A stretch of DNA of 64,000 bases, taken from positions 37,634,001-37,698,000 of the forward strand of contig JBITNC010000001.1 of NCBI GenBank assembly GCA_050084985.1, read 5' to 3'. A program made the position numbers and the translations under genes. The stretch's first letter is position 1. Every line of letters starts with the position of its first letter. Below the pieces are notes generated by a model, which was not told the origin of the DNA, made no database searches, and was given only the letters and a program-made list of their open reading frames with translations. This DNA is from Nageia nagi (taxonomy: Eukaryota > Pinophyta). Of the stretch, positions 45,181 to 58,099 are shown in pieces.

Positions 45181-46384
45181 TTGCAATACCTATTTTCAAT
45201 TCCATGCATCACTAAAAAATAAGTTAATTTTTAAACTAATATCAATACCTTAATATGATTTTCACTCTCTATTTTGTTATAAAATACATAAATTTTTAGA
45301 AAATGAATTGAAAAATTAAGGAAAAAGTATTATTAATAATAATATATAAAATTAATTAAGTATAAAAATTATTATATATATATATATACATCATTTTATT
45401 TTTTCCACTCAAGGTCTATTATGGGATCAAACTGATGGAAAGTATGTTTTTAAAGAGTATCATAAAAAAAGCTTGAAAAATATTTAACAATATTAGTAAA
45501 TTAATCCAAAATAAAATATATAAATTATATATTTTTTTAAATAAATTTATTACATTTAATTCTTTAATAACAATACCATTTTCATATATCTTAATCTTAA
45601 TATCATTTATGCCCATGTATATCATAAATATAGTCTCTTTATTGAGTAACTCTAGGTCTAGAATTACAACATTACTTAGATTATCTTTATTGAATGTAAC
45701 ATTTAATTAATTATAGGTAACTTCAATCAATTTTTTTTAAATTAAAAAATCATAAAATGTTACCATTTGGTGATGAGCTTATTGATGATGATTGAGTAAT
45801 GCTATTAGTAGGCCCAAAAGGTCTAGAACCTAAATTCCCAATGCCCATTTATCTATTCATTTTTTATATATCTCACACTATCCATCCATTTTATGGTCAT
45901 TTTATATAATTTGGCCATTGCCTTACTTTGTGAAAAAAATAAATTTAATTTGTTTTTGAAATGGATATTATTAAATAAAATATGAATAAATCGTATTCAT
46001 AAATAAATACTTACTAAACCCTTTTATCTTGTTGCCTTTGGAGGTTTTGGCTTCTTTCCTCTCCTATCTCGACCATGATAATCATTTAATAAAGATAATA
46101 ACAAAAAATGTTATTAGTATAAAAAATTTAAAACTATTCAATTTCATAAACCTAACATTGTTTGCTAATATTAAATTTATAAAGGTTTCTTGGGTCACAT
46201 TGCAATATGAATATGATGGAAGAATGTTAAGATGTTAACTTTGTAAATGCAACTTGCCTTTACTATTTTAATTATTTCATTCAATTCTATTTTATAAGTT
46301 AATTAGATGGGTATATTGAAACAATAGTATTAATGAGTAGGTAATTTGTAAAATACAACATATTTTTCATGCTTTGTCTTTCTA
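45181..46384. other. AT-rich intergenic DNA
   Basis: It includes a short (at)n run at 45375-45389. Minus-strand protein-like pieces are too short to call. Confidence 0.4.
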
Positions 46385-49170
46385 AACATAAACTCTTAAA
46401 CCGTAACCCTAACCCAAACTCTAACTAAATTATATGTTTGATATTTAAATTTAAATATAATAAATTATATGTTTATAATTCAACATTTAAATTTAAATTA
46501 TATTATAAATTATTTTAAGATAATAATAAATTATATGTTTAACTATAAATTTAAAATTACTTATAAATTATATCATAAATTACATTTTAAGTTAACTTAA
46601 AATTAAACCTTAACTAAAATATTTAAATCATAACCAAACCCTTAAACCTAACCCAAACCCTAACCCCTAAATGTAAACCTCTAACTTAAATTATATGTTT
46701 AAATTAAAAATTATGTGTTTAAAATTAAATTATATTATAAATTAAATTTTAAGTTAAGTTAAAATAAAACCTTGACTTAACCCTAACTCAAATCCTTAAA
46801 ACCTTAAACTTTAACCCAAACCCTTAAAGCTTAACCAAAACCCCTAACCCTTAAATCTTAACCATATATAACCCTTAAAATTTAATTCTTAACCCTCAAC
46901 TCAAAACCAAACCCTTAACTCTTAAATCCTAACATAAATCTTAATTCTTAACCTTAAACTCAAACCTAAATTCCTAACATTTAAATCCTAACATAAACCC
47001 TTAAACTATAAACCCCTAACCCTAACCCTTAAGCCTAAACCATTAAACATAATTTTAAAACCTTAACCCTTAAACCCTACCATAACCCTTAAACCCTAAT
47101 TTTCAACTCAAAGTCAAACCCATAAAAACCTAACCTAAATTATATTTTTAAAATTTCTAATAAATTATATGTTTAAAATTAAAATTTAAATTTATAATAA
47201 CTTATATGTTTAAAGATAATAATAAATTATATGTTTAAAATTTAAAATTATATTATAAATTAAATTTGAAGTTAAGTTAAAATAAAACCTTAACTCATAA
47301 TCATAACCCAAAACATTAATTAAATCCCAACCTAAACCTTTAACCTTAACCTAAACCCCTAATCTCTAAATCTTAACCATATATAACCCTAAAATCTTAA
47401 TTCTTAACCCTAAACTTAAACTCAAACCCTACCTTAAACCCTAACCCATAACATAAAATTTTAATGCTTATCCATAACCATAACCCTAACTATAACCCCT
47501 AAATCCTAACCATAACCATAATTTTAAACCTTAAGCCTTAAACTCTAACCATAACCCTTAAATTCTAACCCTATTTCTTACCCTAAACCTTTAACTTCAA
47601 ATCCTAAAAATAACCTTTAAACTCTAATTTTTAACTCAAATCTAAACCCATAAAACCCTAACCTTGAACTCAAACCCAAACTCTTAACCTTTAAATCTTA
47701 AAATAAACTCTTAAACCATAACCCCTAACCTTAACCTAAACCCTTAAACTCTAACCCAAACACTTAAACTGTAACCCTTAACCCTAACTTAAACCTTAAA
47801 CCTAAACCCTTAATCTAAATTTATATTTTTAAAATTTATAATAAGCTATATGTTTAAAATTAAAAATTTAATTTATAATAAATTATATGTTTTAAAATTA
47901 AAAATTTAATTTATAATAACTCATATATTTAAAGATAATAACAAGTTATATATTTAAAATTTAAAATTATATTATAAATTAAATTTAAGTTAAAATAAAA
48001 CCCTAACTCCTAATCATAACCTAAACCCTTAATTAAACTCTAACCTAAACCCTTAACCTTAACCCAAACCCCAAACCCCTAAATCTTAACCATATATAAC
48101 CCCTAAAATCTTAATTCTTAACCTTAAACTTAAACCCAAACCTCTAACACTTAAACCTAACCTCTAACTTAAACCTTTAAATGTATAACCCTAACTATAA
48201 CCCCTAAACCCTAACCATACCATATGGTATATTTTAAACCTTAACCATAATCCTTATATCCTAACCATAGTTCATAAACTCTAACCCTTACCCTTAAATC
48301 TAACCATAACCCTTAAACCTTAATTTTTAACTCAAATCTAAACCCATCAAACCCCAACCTTGAACTCAAACCCAAAATCCTAACCCTTAAATCCTAACAT
48401 AAACCCTTAAATTGTAACCCCTAATCATAAACTAAAATCTTAAACCCTAACCCTAATTTAAAACTTATACCAAACCCTTAATCCTTAAACCTAAACCCCT
48501 AACCTAAATTATATTATTAAACCAAACCTTTAAACCCTAACTCAAACCCTTAAACCTTAACCCAAACCTTAAATTCTTAAACCTTAACCCTTCAACCTTA
48601 AACATAAACACCTAACTTAAATTATATGTTTAAAATTTAAAATTATAATAAATATGACCCCTAAATCTTAACCACTAACCCAAACTCAAACCTTTAACTC
48701 TAAATGTAACCCCTAAATCCTAACCATAACCTGTAAAATTTTAATTTTTTAAACCCTAAGACTCTAACTTTAAATCCTAATACCTTACACACTAACCTCA
48801 AACCCTAACCTTTAACTCAAACTTAAAACTTAACCCTTAAACTCTAACCCCTACCTAAACCTTTAATGCTTTACCCTTAACCATAACTCTAACCCTAACC
48901 CTTAAATTATAATTCTAACTATAACTCTTAAATTTAAAATTTAAATCTATAATAAATTATATGTTTAAAATTTAACATTTAAATTCAAAAATTATATTAT
49001 AAATTGTTATAAGATAATAATAATATTATATATATATAATTTAAAATTATATTATAAATTAAATTTTTAAGTTAAATTAAAATTAAACCTTAACTCTTAA
49101 CCTTAACTAAAACCTTTAAACTTTAACCCAAACCCTTAAACCTTAACCCAAACCCCTAACCCTAAACCTA
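46385..49170. repeat. degenerate interstitial telomeric repeat array
   Basis: About 2.8 kb of CCCTAAA-derived sequence, the complement of the plant telomere repeat TTTAGGG. Runs such as accctaaccctaaccc and aaccctaacccaaaccct are mixed with decayed forms (ccttaaacc, cttaaccc, ctataacc) and interleaved with AT-rich blocks (attatatgtttaaa(a)tt...) that themselves recur at about 46430-46760, 47140-47280, 47810-47990, 48500, 48620 and 48940-49080. The strand is constant (CCCTAA on plus). The composite of telomere-like plus AT block looks like a higher-order repeat. Confidence 0.9.
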
Positions 49171-50349
49171 AACCTTTAACTTTGAAAAAAATTCAAATTG
49201 TATTGTAAATTAAATTTAAAATTGTATTATATTATAAATTAAAATTTAAAAGTATTTTGTATTTTAAATTAAGTTAAATTTTAAGTTAAAATTATAAATT
49301 ATAAATTAATTAGTGACTTGTTATTTATAAAATGGAGATCATGTGATCATTTTGATAAAAATAAAAAACAAAAAACAAAACAAAAGAGCTCTAGGAATTT
49401 TTAGTATTATTTTTCTATAATTTTTTCAAATTTCGTAAATTTTTGCAGCAAAATTGAAACCTTAATTTGTAAATATCATAAAATAATTAAAAATCTAATT
49501 TTTAATTTTGTTTAATTTTGTAAACCCTAATTTTTTCAAACCCTATGTTTAATTCATCAAATTTTAGTAAAAATAACTATCTAAAGTTTAAAGTTTTCAT
49601 TTTTCTAGGTTTTATTCATCAAATTCTAGTAAAAATAATTATCTAGGGTTTAGGGTTTTCATTTTTTATTAATTTTAAGTTTTTTTTTTGTATATTTTTA
49701 TTTCGACATAAAAAATATCAAAACTATTTAAAAATATTCTATTTCTATAAAAAATGCTAAATATTTATTACAAAAATGATTTTGAAAATAAAAATTGGAT
49801 TTAAAATTCTTACCTTTAAATCTAGTCATGAATCTAACAAATTTGATCTGAATCTGATAGAAAATAATTAGATTTAATTTAATTTGACTATTATGTCCCC
49901 CTCTCTATGAAAAATTCAATCTTCCTTGTCATTTTCCTCAAACTCGAATGGAAAAATGATTTGTGGGGTATGTGGGGCATGTCCTTTTTATTTTTTATAT
50001 TTTTATGTTATGTTTGATGCATTGTTCAACACACTAATGTGTCGAACAATATGTCATGTCAGGAAAAAAATAAAAACATTTAAACAATAATTAAATTATT
50101 GTTTAAAAAATATTTAATATATTAAAAAATATTATATTAAATTCATAATATACTTAAAAAATATTAAGTAGTTTTAAAAATATATATCTAAATAATTAAA
50201 AATGTATTTAGATAAAATACTTAAAAAATTACATACATAAAAATACTTTAAAATATATATATTAAATTCATAAATATATAATTTAAAATATATAAATAAT
50301 TAAATTGATTTGTAAAAAATATTAATAATAAATTTAATTAAATTAATAA
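49171..50349. other. AT-rich DNA flanking the telomere-like array
   Basis: It has two aaaattctagtaaaaataa/ctagggttta(g)ggtttt echoes near 49560-49660, where the telomere-like phrase appears in the opposite orientation (tagggtttagggtttt). Otherwise AT-rich, no gene. Confidence 0.5.
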
Positions 50350-51600
50350 AATGCAATCTTAATACTATGATATGTTAATGCTTTGTTAATGTTAATGTAC
50401 TTATGTTATTGTTATATTCATGTTGTGTTATATTTTTTAATGGGAATGTTTATTCAATTATAATGTTAATACTATGATAATATCATGATTAGAGTCAATT
50501 AGGATTTGTGGGTTAGGATTTGATGTTATAGGTTTTAAATATGTTAATGTTATATCAATGTTAATGTTATGTCAATGTTAATGTTATACATCAATTCCAA
50601 TAGTATGTCAATGTTAATGTTAATGGTATGTTAATCTATATCAATATTAATGTTAATGCAATACAATGTCAGTACCAATGTCAATGTTAATGTTATGTCA
50701 ATGTTAATGTTATGTCAATATTATGTCATTGTTAAAGCTATAATCAATGTTATGTTATGCTATATCATGTCAATGTTAATGTTATACTACCAATCAAGCT
50801 TAGAGCCTGCTTGGTTAGACAAGAGTTAGATTGTTAACAATGAAGGCAGGTTGTAATGACCACTTCTAATATATCATTATGTGACTCATTGGCAAGATAT
50901 GGTATGCTATATGTCAATGTCAATGTTAATTCTATGTTAATGTTAATAAACATCAAAGTTATATGAATGCTTTGTTAAAGCTATATTAGTGTTAATGTTA
51001 TATTAATGCTTTGTTAATGTTAATGGTATGGTAATGCTATGTCAATATCGATGCAATGCAATGTTAATATTATGTTCATGTTATTTTAATGGTAATATTA
51101 ATCTTATTATAATGTTAATGCAATGTTAAAGTTATGTGAATGCTTTGTTAATGCTATGCTAGTGTTAATGTTATGTTAATATTAATGATATGTTGATGCT
51201 ATATCAATTTTAATGTAATACAATGCTAATTGTTATTTCATGTTATTTTAATGGTAATTACATGCTATGTTAGTGTAATGATATATAGTGTTAATACGAT
51301 GTTAATGTTATGTTAATGCTAAGTTAATATAGTTAATATTATATTAGTGTTAATGCTATGTTAATATAGTTAATTTTATGTTAGTGTTAATGCTATGTTA
51401 ATGCGATGTTACTTGTTATGTTTAATACCATATTAATATAATTTATTTCAATGTTAATACGATGTTAATTTTATGTTAATGCTATGTTGATATAGTTAAT
51501 TTATGTTAGTATTAATGCAATGTTAATGCTATGTTAATATAGTTAATGTTATGTTAATTAATATAGTTATGTTATGTTAGTGTTAATGCTATCAAGGATT
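50350..51600. repeat. TTAATG-type degenerate array
   Basis: About 1.2 kb built from ttaatg(t/c)tatg and tcaatgttaatgttatg units with a base period near 6 or multiples. It continues as atgctatgttaatatagtta-type units from 51240. A short unrelated stretch (gcttagagcctgcttggtta, about 50798-50910) interrupts it. Confidence 0.85.
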
Positions 51601-51739
51601 ATTTAAGAGCCTTTTTTAAAATTAACTTGAAAAATTTTAGGAGAATTAGATTCATAGAATATAAAAATACAAAGGTGAATTTGAAGTTGTAGAAAAAAAA
51701 ACTATAGATTTTTTAGTGAATTTGAAACAAGTGGTAATA

Positions 51740-51900
51740 GGCTCCCATTAGATGGTAGAAGGTTACCATCGAGCAAAAGTAAACTATCTTTAGGTGGTAG
51801 TAGGCTAGTTACTACTACCACATGGTAGCAATCTACTACTACATTGTAGCAGTCTATTGCTGCATGGTAGCAATCTACCATCGCATGGTACCAAGATCAA
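51740..51900. repeat. 21-bp tandem repeat around ggtagcaatctac
   Basis: Four 21-bp units at 51813, 51834, 51855 and 51876 (ta(c/t)(t/c)(a/g)c(c)acatggtagcaatc), with looser copies before (from 51745). The 21-bp period would keep a reading frame. The same unit appears twice at about 53448-53489. Confidence 0.85.
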
Positions 51901-52263
51901 GATTCAGCTGCATGATAGGAAGTTTGTTGTATGGTAACAAGCTCATAGAATAACATTGAATTTTCCATGTGTTAACTTTCAAATCATGATGGCACATGTG
52001 AATTACCTATATATATGCAATAAATGACTCATTTACTTCATTCTATCATTTTCTCCACCTATCTGAGCTCTAGTTTTCTTGCAAATCCTTTCTCCAGCCT
52101 ATAGGATGCCATGTGTTGTCCTTTTTCATTAAATAAGATTTAAGTAGTAGTTTTAGATTATTCTAACTTATCAAAGCTATCATTTTTGTTATTTTTTCTT
52201 TCAATATTTTACCTTCAACCATAGTTTTTAATTTTTTTACCACCATGTTAAACTCCCTATAAT

Positions 52264-53510
52264 TTGAAACAAATTCTAATTTATTGTACTATCTTATATC
52301 TATTTATGATAGAAAGCAAGCAAGGTTTATGTGGTTTCAGAATCAAGAAGCTTTTCTTTGTGTTTCCCCTATAGATAGTAGTCGGTTGACTGGTTTACTA
52401 CATCATGGTGATGATGTATGCCAAGTTATAACTAAATATCTCTTATCTCTAAAAGATAAACCTTATTTAGAGGAAACTTACCACATTCAAATTGACTTAT
52501 AGGGAAGTTGTTTTTCAAATTTTATTTTAATTAACTTTTTCTATTAATGTATAACTAAAAGTTACTTTATTAATTTTTGCATCTTTTTATGTAGAATATT
52601 GAAACAAAAGGGAATAGTGTACAAAAATTTATTACATGACTACTTCAAAGCAATATGTGAATTTTTCTAATCTAGAATTATTTTGTAATATAGAATATTA
52701 GATATTCAATTATGGTCTATAGTTACATCCTTCATTATTGAGTGGTCAAAAATTGATTGGTGTTCATATATTTCAAACAGAATTAAATATGATGTGTCTT
52801 TTTCCCTTCAGAATCATAGTAGTTATATATCATGTACAAATTATATTTTGGTGTTTATTATGATCTTTTCATAATATAATCAATATAGCTCCAATTCTAA
52901 TAACATTTGATTCGTAAATAATGGCTCTAAACTTTACCAACAAAGGAAATTTAGGTATTTACAAATCATAGTTATTTTTAATTTTAAGTTAACATATTTG
53001 AATGTTTTAAATTTTACAAATTAACCAATTAAATTATTTCAACATCTACCAAATAAATGAAAAGAAAATGGAAGCATCACTTAGAGGAGTTCATCCTAAA
53101 GGTGGTTGTGATAACGAGTCTATAGATACTTCAAGTCTATAATATTTAGAAGATCCTCTACTAGGAGGACAAGGAATGTATTACCTCCTATCATTAGTGA
53201 ATTTTCAATGAATACAAGTATTTTACATTTAATTAATAATGTTTTAGTAAATTATTTATATTATTTAAACTTTTTAACATATTGTTATGGTTGTAAAAGA
53301 AGGAAATGTTGCTATTCCTATGATAATATTTCTTGAAAGGACTTCTAATTTTGAGGTTGGATAAGGTGGCACTTTCATTGAAGGTTCAACACAAGGAGGT
53401 AATATACTAAATTTGTTATTTTTGTATGCCTATGAAATTTAATCTTGCTACCATGCAGTAGCATTCTACTATCATGTAGTAGCATTATTCAATGGTACGG
53501 ATGAAATTAC
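52264..53510 (+). pseudogene. fragmented gene, family unknown (5' part)
   Basis: An exon-like stretch follows a tttatgatag acceptor-like site at about 52312: KQARFMWFQNQEAFLCVSPI, DSSRLTGLLHHGDDVCQVIT, KYLLSLKDKPYLEETYHIQI, open to the stop at 52500. A second stretch (53060-53140) reads ASLRGVHPKGGCDNESIDTS. A third (53300-53400) reads EGNVAIPMIIFLERTSNFEV. The 21-bp repeat and a copia LTR follow. Family unknown; it could be a transposon-borne gene. Confidence 0.35.
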
Positions 53511-54082
53511 TGTTAGAAAATTATATATTACGAAGCAATGGAACACATAAAATATTGTAGAAAATATAAACATAGAAAATGCATAAAAAAGAGAGACATA
53601 GATATATGTGGTTCACCCAGTTTGGGCTACGTCCACACCAAACAGCCAGTCCTTCCTTTCTATTATCCAGTAAAGTGAAGAAATACAACCTACAGTAGAT
53701 CCGTTGTAATATCCTCTATTTTCTCTCATAGTCTCATGTCTTTATTTCTCGCTCACTGAATCACATCTCTGTTACAATGCCCTCATACAAAGAGAGGGGT
53801 TGCCTTCTAGGGTAGAAAAAAAAACCCTAAACTAAACATAAGTTCTACCATCAGATCATCCACCTAATGAACGGCCCAGATTGACTAGAAATTACTATAC
53901 TTTTACAAGACAATTTTACAAGTCCCCCCTGCAACCCCCCGTGTGGAGGGGTGACAAACTTCCTGGGGTATACATCTAGTTGAAATAGAAAACTCTGAAC
54001 AATCATGCTCCACACACAACAATTGCTACCTTCTAGTAGCACTTTACACCTATGCACATGCTCTATTTAAATATATCTAACA
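53511..54082 (-). repeat. copia-type solo LTR, minus orientation
   Basis: 572 bp with matching inverted ends TGTTAGA...TCTAACA. On the minus strand it holds gtggacgtagcccaaactgg then gtgaaccacatatat, a phrase kept in many plant copia LTRs. It is visibly richer in C and G than its surroundings (cgtccac, gatccgttg, acggccc), so it may be a younger insertion. Flanks attac and ttaac are only loosely similar, so the target duplication is uncertain. No internal region. Confidence 0.65.
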
Positions 54083-55500
54083 TTAACTTTTAGTATATAA
54101 ATAGATGTTAAATCTTTTCAACTTTTAATTCAATTTCTATTCCATTTATAATGGTTGATGATCAAGATATGGTAGATTCACCTAATACATCAATTCAAAC
54201 TACATCTTCTACATCTCCATTAAGTAGCTATTTTTGGATTTGTTTTTATCTAAACTTGTTATCCCATAAACATGAGTTCATATTTCATTAAAAAAAATAC
54301 ATGTGATAGGTCCAATTTTCAAAAATGGAGGTCATTCATGCCTCCACCACTTGTTCCATGTCCAATCTCCATAAGAAGAATAGGAAAATGCCTAAATTTA
54401 CAATAGGATGCTCCTTCCATAACCCATAGAATGGTGAACTTATCAGGAATGTCTTCTTTCTTTTTATCTTCATTTGGATGATGTACAAAGTGTTGGCATT
54501 TTTGGTTTACAAAATATAACTTTGGATGTGGATTATTTTGGAATGGATACTGGTTCAAATCCATAGTTGAGTACCCATGATATTATTTAGAGTTAAGTTA
54601 ATATTTTCACTTGCAATAGATAAATACTACAACACCTTCAAAAAATATGGAGGACACTATTCATAAAAAAAATGATGAACTCACATACTTTTCATTGAAT
54701 GCACTTGTTTCAAATGATACTTTGGCACATCTAAAGGATGTTTTCCTAGATAACATAAATAATTTAAATACATAGGAAGTATGGTCCAAAGAAAAATTAA
54801 TACCCATTATCACAATCATTCTCAACATTATTCTTTGTATAAATTGGTTCAGAATGAACCTACAAAAATAGAAATTTTAAAGGCTCAAGCACAAGTGAGT
54901 TCGATCAATGTTCAATATGCATATGGTGATAACATTATGCATATTATGTGCGACCATTTGAAAAACTTAAATATAGAGGCCCAAGCTTATTATGACCTTT
55001 GGTCGAGAGATAAAAATTTTAAAACAGATTGCAAAGGCCCAAAAGGAATAAGCTAAGGTAACAATTTATTTTCTTAATTTCAATATTTACATATTTTTTG
55101 TTTACATTTTAAAAATATTTTCATATCCATATTTATGATTTTTATATTGTTATTTGATTCTAGGCAATGTATGATAAATTGTGAAAAGATGTTCAAATGT
55201 TTAAAAGTCATTTGAAAAATGCTAAATAAAATATCACTACAACCATTCAAATGAAGGATGAAATGGCTCAATTGAAAAAAATTAATAATGCTTATATTTT
55301 GACAATCAAGGAGCATCAACTCGACCCATACATCTGATGGAAAGAAAAAACTATTTCAGATATGAGTTTGCTTTCATCAGACAATGTATCTACCTTAAAC
55401 AAGAATATACTATGCAATATTATGAAACTATTAATTTTATTATTCTTTCATTAGATGAGCTAGAGGGTTTAGGAGGAAGAGAAGGGGAGGGATATTAGAT
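54083..55500 (+). pseudogene. fragmented gene, family unknown (3' part)
   Basis: Pieces on the plus strand: DDQDMVDSPNTSIQTTSSTS (about 54153-54215), then an open 91-codon stretch (54781-55056) with KLVQNEPTKIEILKAQAQVS and MCDHLKNLNIEAQAYYDLWS, then QMKDEMAQLKKINNAYIL (about 55250), a coiled-coil-like segment. It may be the 3' end of the fragments at 52264-53510, split by the copia LTR. An open minus-strand stretch at 54319-54564 (MDLNQYPFQNNPHPKLYFVN) is an alternative reading. No family known. Confidence 0.3.
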
Positions 55501-55539
55501 TGATTTGATATTATATAACTTTTTACTACTCTAATGGTT

Positions 55540-55910
55540 TCTATGGACTACTTTGATGGTTTTTATGGTTATTGTTAAAACTACTTTAGTTTAGACTACA
55601 TTGATGGTTTTTATGGTTATGTTTGATTTAGAATACTTTGATGGCTATATTATGTTTGATTTAAAATACTTTGATGGTTATGTTATCTTTAAATTTATGT
55701 AATGGTTATGTTATACTTGAAATTTATGTTATAATTGAATTTTATAGTTGAATGTTATGTTTATATTATATTTGAAATGCTATGGTTCTTTTATATTTGA
55801 AATTTTATGGTTATGTTATAATTGAATGTTATGTTTATTTTATATTTGAAATGTTATGGTTATCTTATATTTGAAATTTATGGTTGAATGTTATGTTTGT
55901 TCAAATTTAT
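55540..55910. repeat. atggttatgtta degenerate repeat
   Basis: Units such as actttgatggtttttatggtt (from 55548, three to four times) pass into tatatttgaaat(t/g)ttatggttatgtta (to about 55905), with spacing of about 45-60 bp. Confidence 0.65.
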
Positions 55911-56179
55911 ATAGTAGAAATATTTAAATATAAATCAATAATAACATGTAAGAAATATTTTAATAAAAAAATACAAATATACTAACTAAAATTATAAGTA
56001 AATAATTAACATACATAGAAAAAACAAATATACTAACTGAAACTATAAGTCAACAATAACATGTAACAAATTTGATTAGTAAAGTAAAATATGAGATCCA
56101 AAACTTATAAATATTTGAAATTTGAAGCCTTCAACAATATGTTTTATTTAGGTATTTCAAATTCAAACTCTTAATAATT

Positions 56180-57277
56180 GTTTTGTTATGATATTTTTTG
56201 TTGTTGGTGTGTACTTTTCTATTATTAGAGCATTTTGTTCACAATTATCTGCACCTCTGCTTTATGCAGCATAAAACTAAATATCCACTTTCCTTTCTAT
56301 TGAAAAGAATCCAGAGCATAAGAGAAAACATATAATCTAATACATGTATCAAAGCTTTTGTCCAATTTATTTCAAAGCTTAGATTTAATAATAGATAAAG
56401 CACTAAATAACCTTTCATCTTCAATAGAACCCAAAATCATTATTTGACACAATTCATATAATTCGAAATACTAGTAATATTATCTTTAAGAAAAGAATTT
56501 GGATAAAGTTTTATCCAAAGATATTTAATGGCACCATTTCTGTTGGTTCTAATAATAGAGAGTATTGCTCAATCATAACAAGTCTAAAATGTTGGCTTAT
56601 TTTTTCAACAACTCTTTACTTAAAATACCATTAATATTTTATGTATTTATTTCTATATTTTTACCAAAATGTGTTCCAAGAATTACCATGTTTTTATGAA
56701 ATAAATTTTGAGAATTAATTGTTTATCATTATTTGTATTCCAAAATTTAGGTTCATAACTGCTATTGATTCAAGTAAATCATCTTGTTGAAATCATTCAC
56801 AAATTTCATTAGTTAAGGTTGTATAAATCTTTCTAAAATTAACAAATGTTTCATAAATACAATTATAAAAAAGAAGATAGTTTATAGGTTCATCTTCATA
56901 TTCTTCTCCAACCAAATCCTTTTGCATATTTTGAACATGCAATGGAATCAACTTTCCTTTCATCTCTATACAAATATGATCATTGATATTAAATTTCAAA
57001 AAATTATTTGGATAGTTAAGATTTATCAAAGTTTCCATCTTTTAAATAAAGGACCTTTAAAACTATCTACACCTCTATAAAGCATATCCAAAGATAAAGA
57101 TACCCATTTTCTCAAAGACATAAAAAATATATATATATCTTTCTTGAGCTTGTTTCAAAGTATTGATTTCCTATAACATTAGAAGAGTTCTACATAAAGT
57201 CAGCAATATTTGAAAATCTATCGAACAGAATAGTAAATCTTTTGCTTTATCAACTGCATTATGGTGTTCATACATAT
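56180..57277 (-). pseudogene. hAT transposase C-terminal half, truncated
   Basis: hAT transposases cut and paste DNA; their C-terminus holds the dimerisation region. On the minus strand, in order from the LTR junction: YEHHNAVDKAKDLLFC, EINTLKQAQERYI, LRKWVSLSLDMLYRGVDSFK, GPLFKRW, then METLINLNYPNNFLKFNIND (57038, open 81 codons), ATKYLW-like GAIKYLWIKLYPNSFLKDNI with TSISNYMNCVK, and the dimerisation segment GSIEDERLFSALSIIKSKL followed by NKLDKSFDTCIRLYVFSYAL. The order and the EDERLFSxLxxIKSKLRN pattern fit the family. Stops (TAA, TAG) and frameshifts break it. The N-terminal half is cut off at 57278 by an LTR. Confidence 0.75.
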
Positions 57278-57971
57278 TGTAGATGCCTAAAAATGAATTA
57301 TTACTTATTAAATAATTCATTTCAAAACTTTAATGATGTATTATGTAAAAGGGGTTAAAAATACCCAAAGCTATGTAATTCATGTAATGGACCACCATAT
57401 CATGACCTAGGGGTCAAATCTTATAATAAAGTGGTGTTATATATATAAGCATAAAGAGGCAACTAAAAAGGAGAGATCCAAACTTTCAAAGGAGGAGGGG
57501 ATTCCATCAATTAAAAATTAGATAGAAGATCATCATCAAGGATAAAAATATTACAAAATCCATGATAAGATAAAAGATAGAGAATAAGAGAATAAAGTAC
57601 AAGACCTAAGAAGATCTAAGAAAATATCATATCTATAACAAGCAAACATCATTTCTTATCTCTTATTTATTATATGATTACTATTTTGTTCACTCATTGC
57701 TATATCCTTTATCACATCTATTATATTACTTTATCTTAAGCTATCAATGGTGTGTAAAGTATAGGATGCCAATAGTGTGCAATTGAATGAATATATCTTG
57801 TATTTTGTATATGTTTTATTTACAAAATGAACATACAATATAATTAAACACAAGTATCTTTATATTATGCATTATTACCATATTTTAGATATATACATCA
57901 ATAAGAAACTAGTAGGCTAATAATGCATTAATTAACCCCATAAATAATTAATTACATTATTTTGGTCTACA
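57278..57971 (+). repeat. 5' LTR of family 2, copy B
   Basis: 694 bp, from TGTAGATGCCTAAAAATGAA to TTATTTTGGTCTACA. It is followed at once by TTTTGGTGAACCCAA. A TATA-like tgttatatatataagca lies near 57434. Start and end match the solo LTR at 38225-38962 and copy A. The five bases before it are catat; the matching end is not in view. Confidence 0.85.
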
Positions 57972-57990
57972 TTTTGGTGAACCCAATATT
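57972..57990 (+). other. primer-binding site, family 2 copy B
   Basis: ttttggtgaacccaatatt follows the LTR end. It is nearly the same as the Tat-like element's ttttggtgaactcaacatga and copy A's TTTTGGGTGAACTCAACA. Confidence 0.65.
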
Positions 57991-58099
57991 ATTCCACCTA
58001 GACTTTCCTTTAGGGCTACCTTTCTAAGAAGTCATCAACTTGTTTTCCTTACTATTCATTCCATTAGAAGAAGCTCTTCAAATAGTAGCTAAAAAAATG

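Noticed and set aside
46385-49170. A real chromosome end
   Set aside because: The repeats are degenerate, interrupted, and followed by 15 kb of other sequence, so the array is internal.
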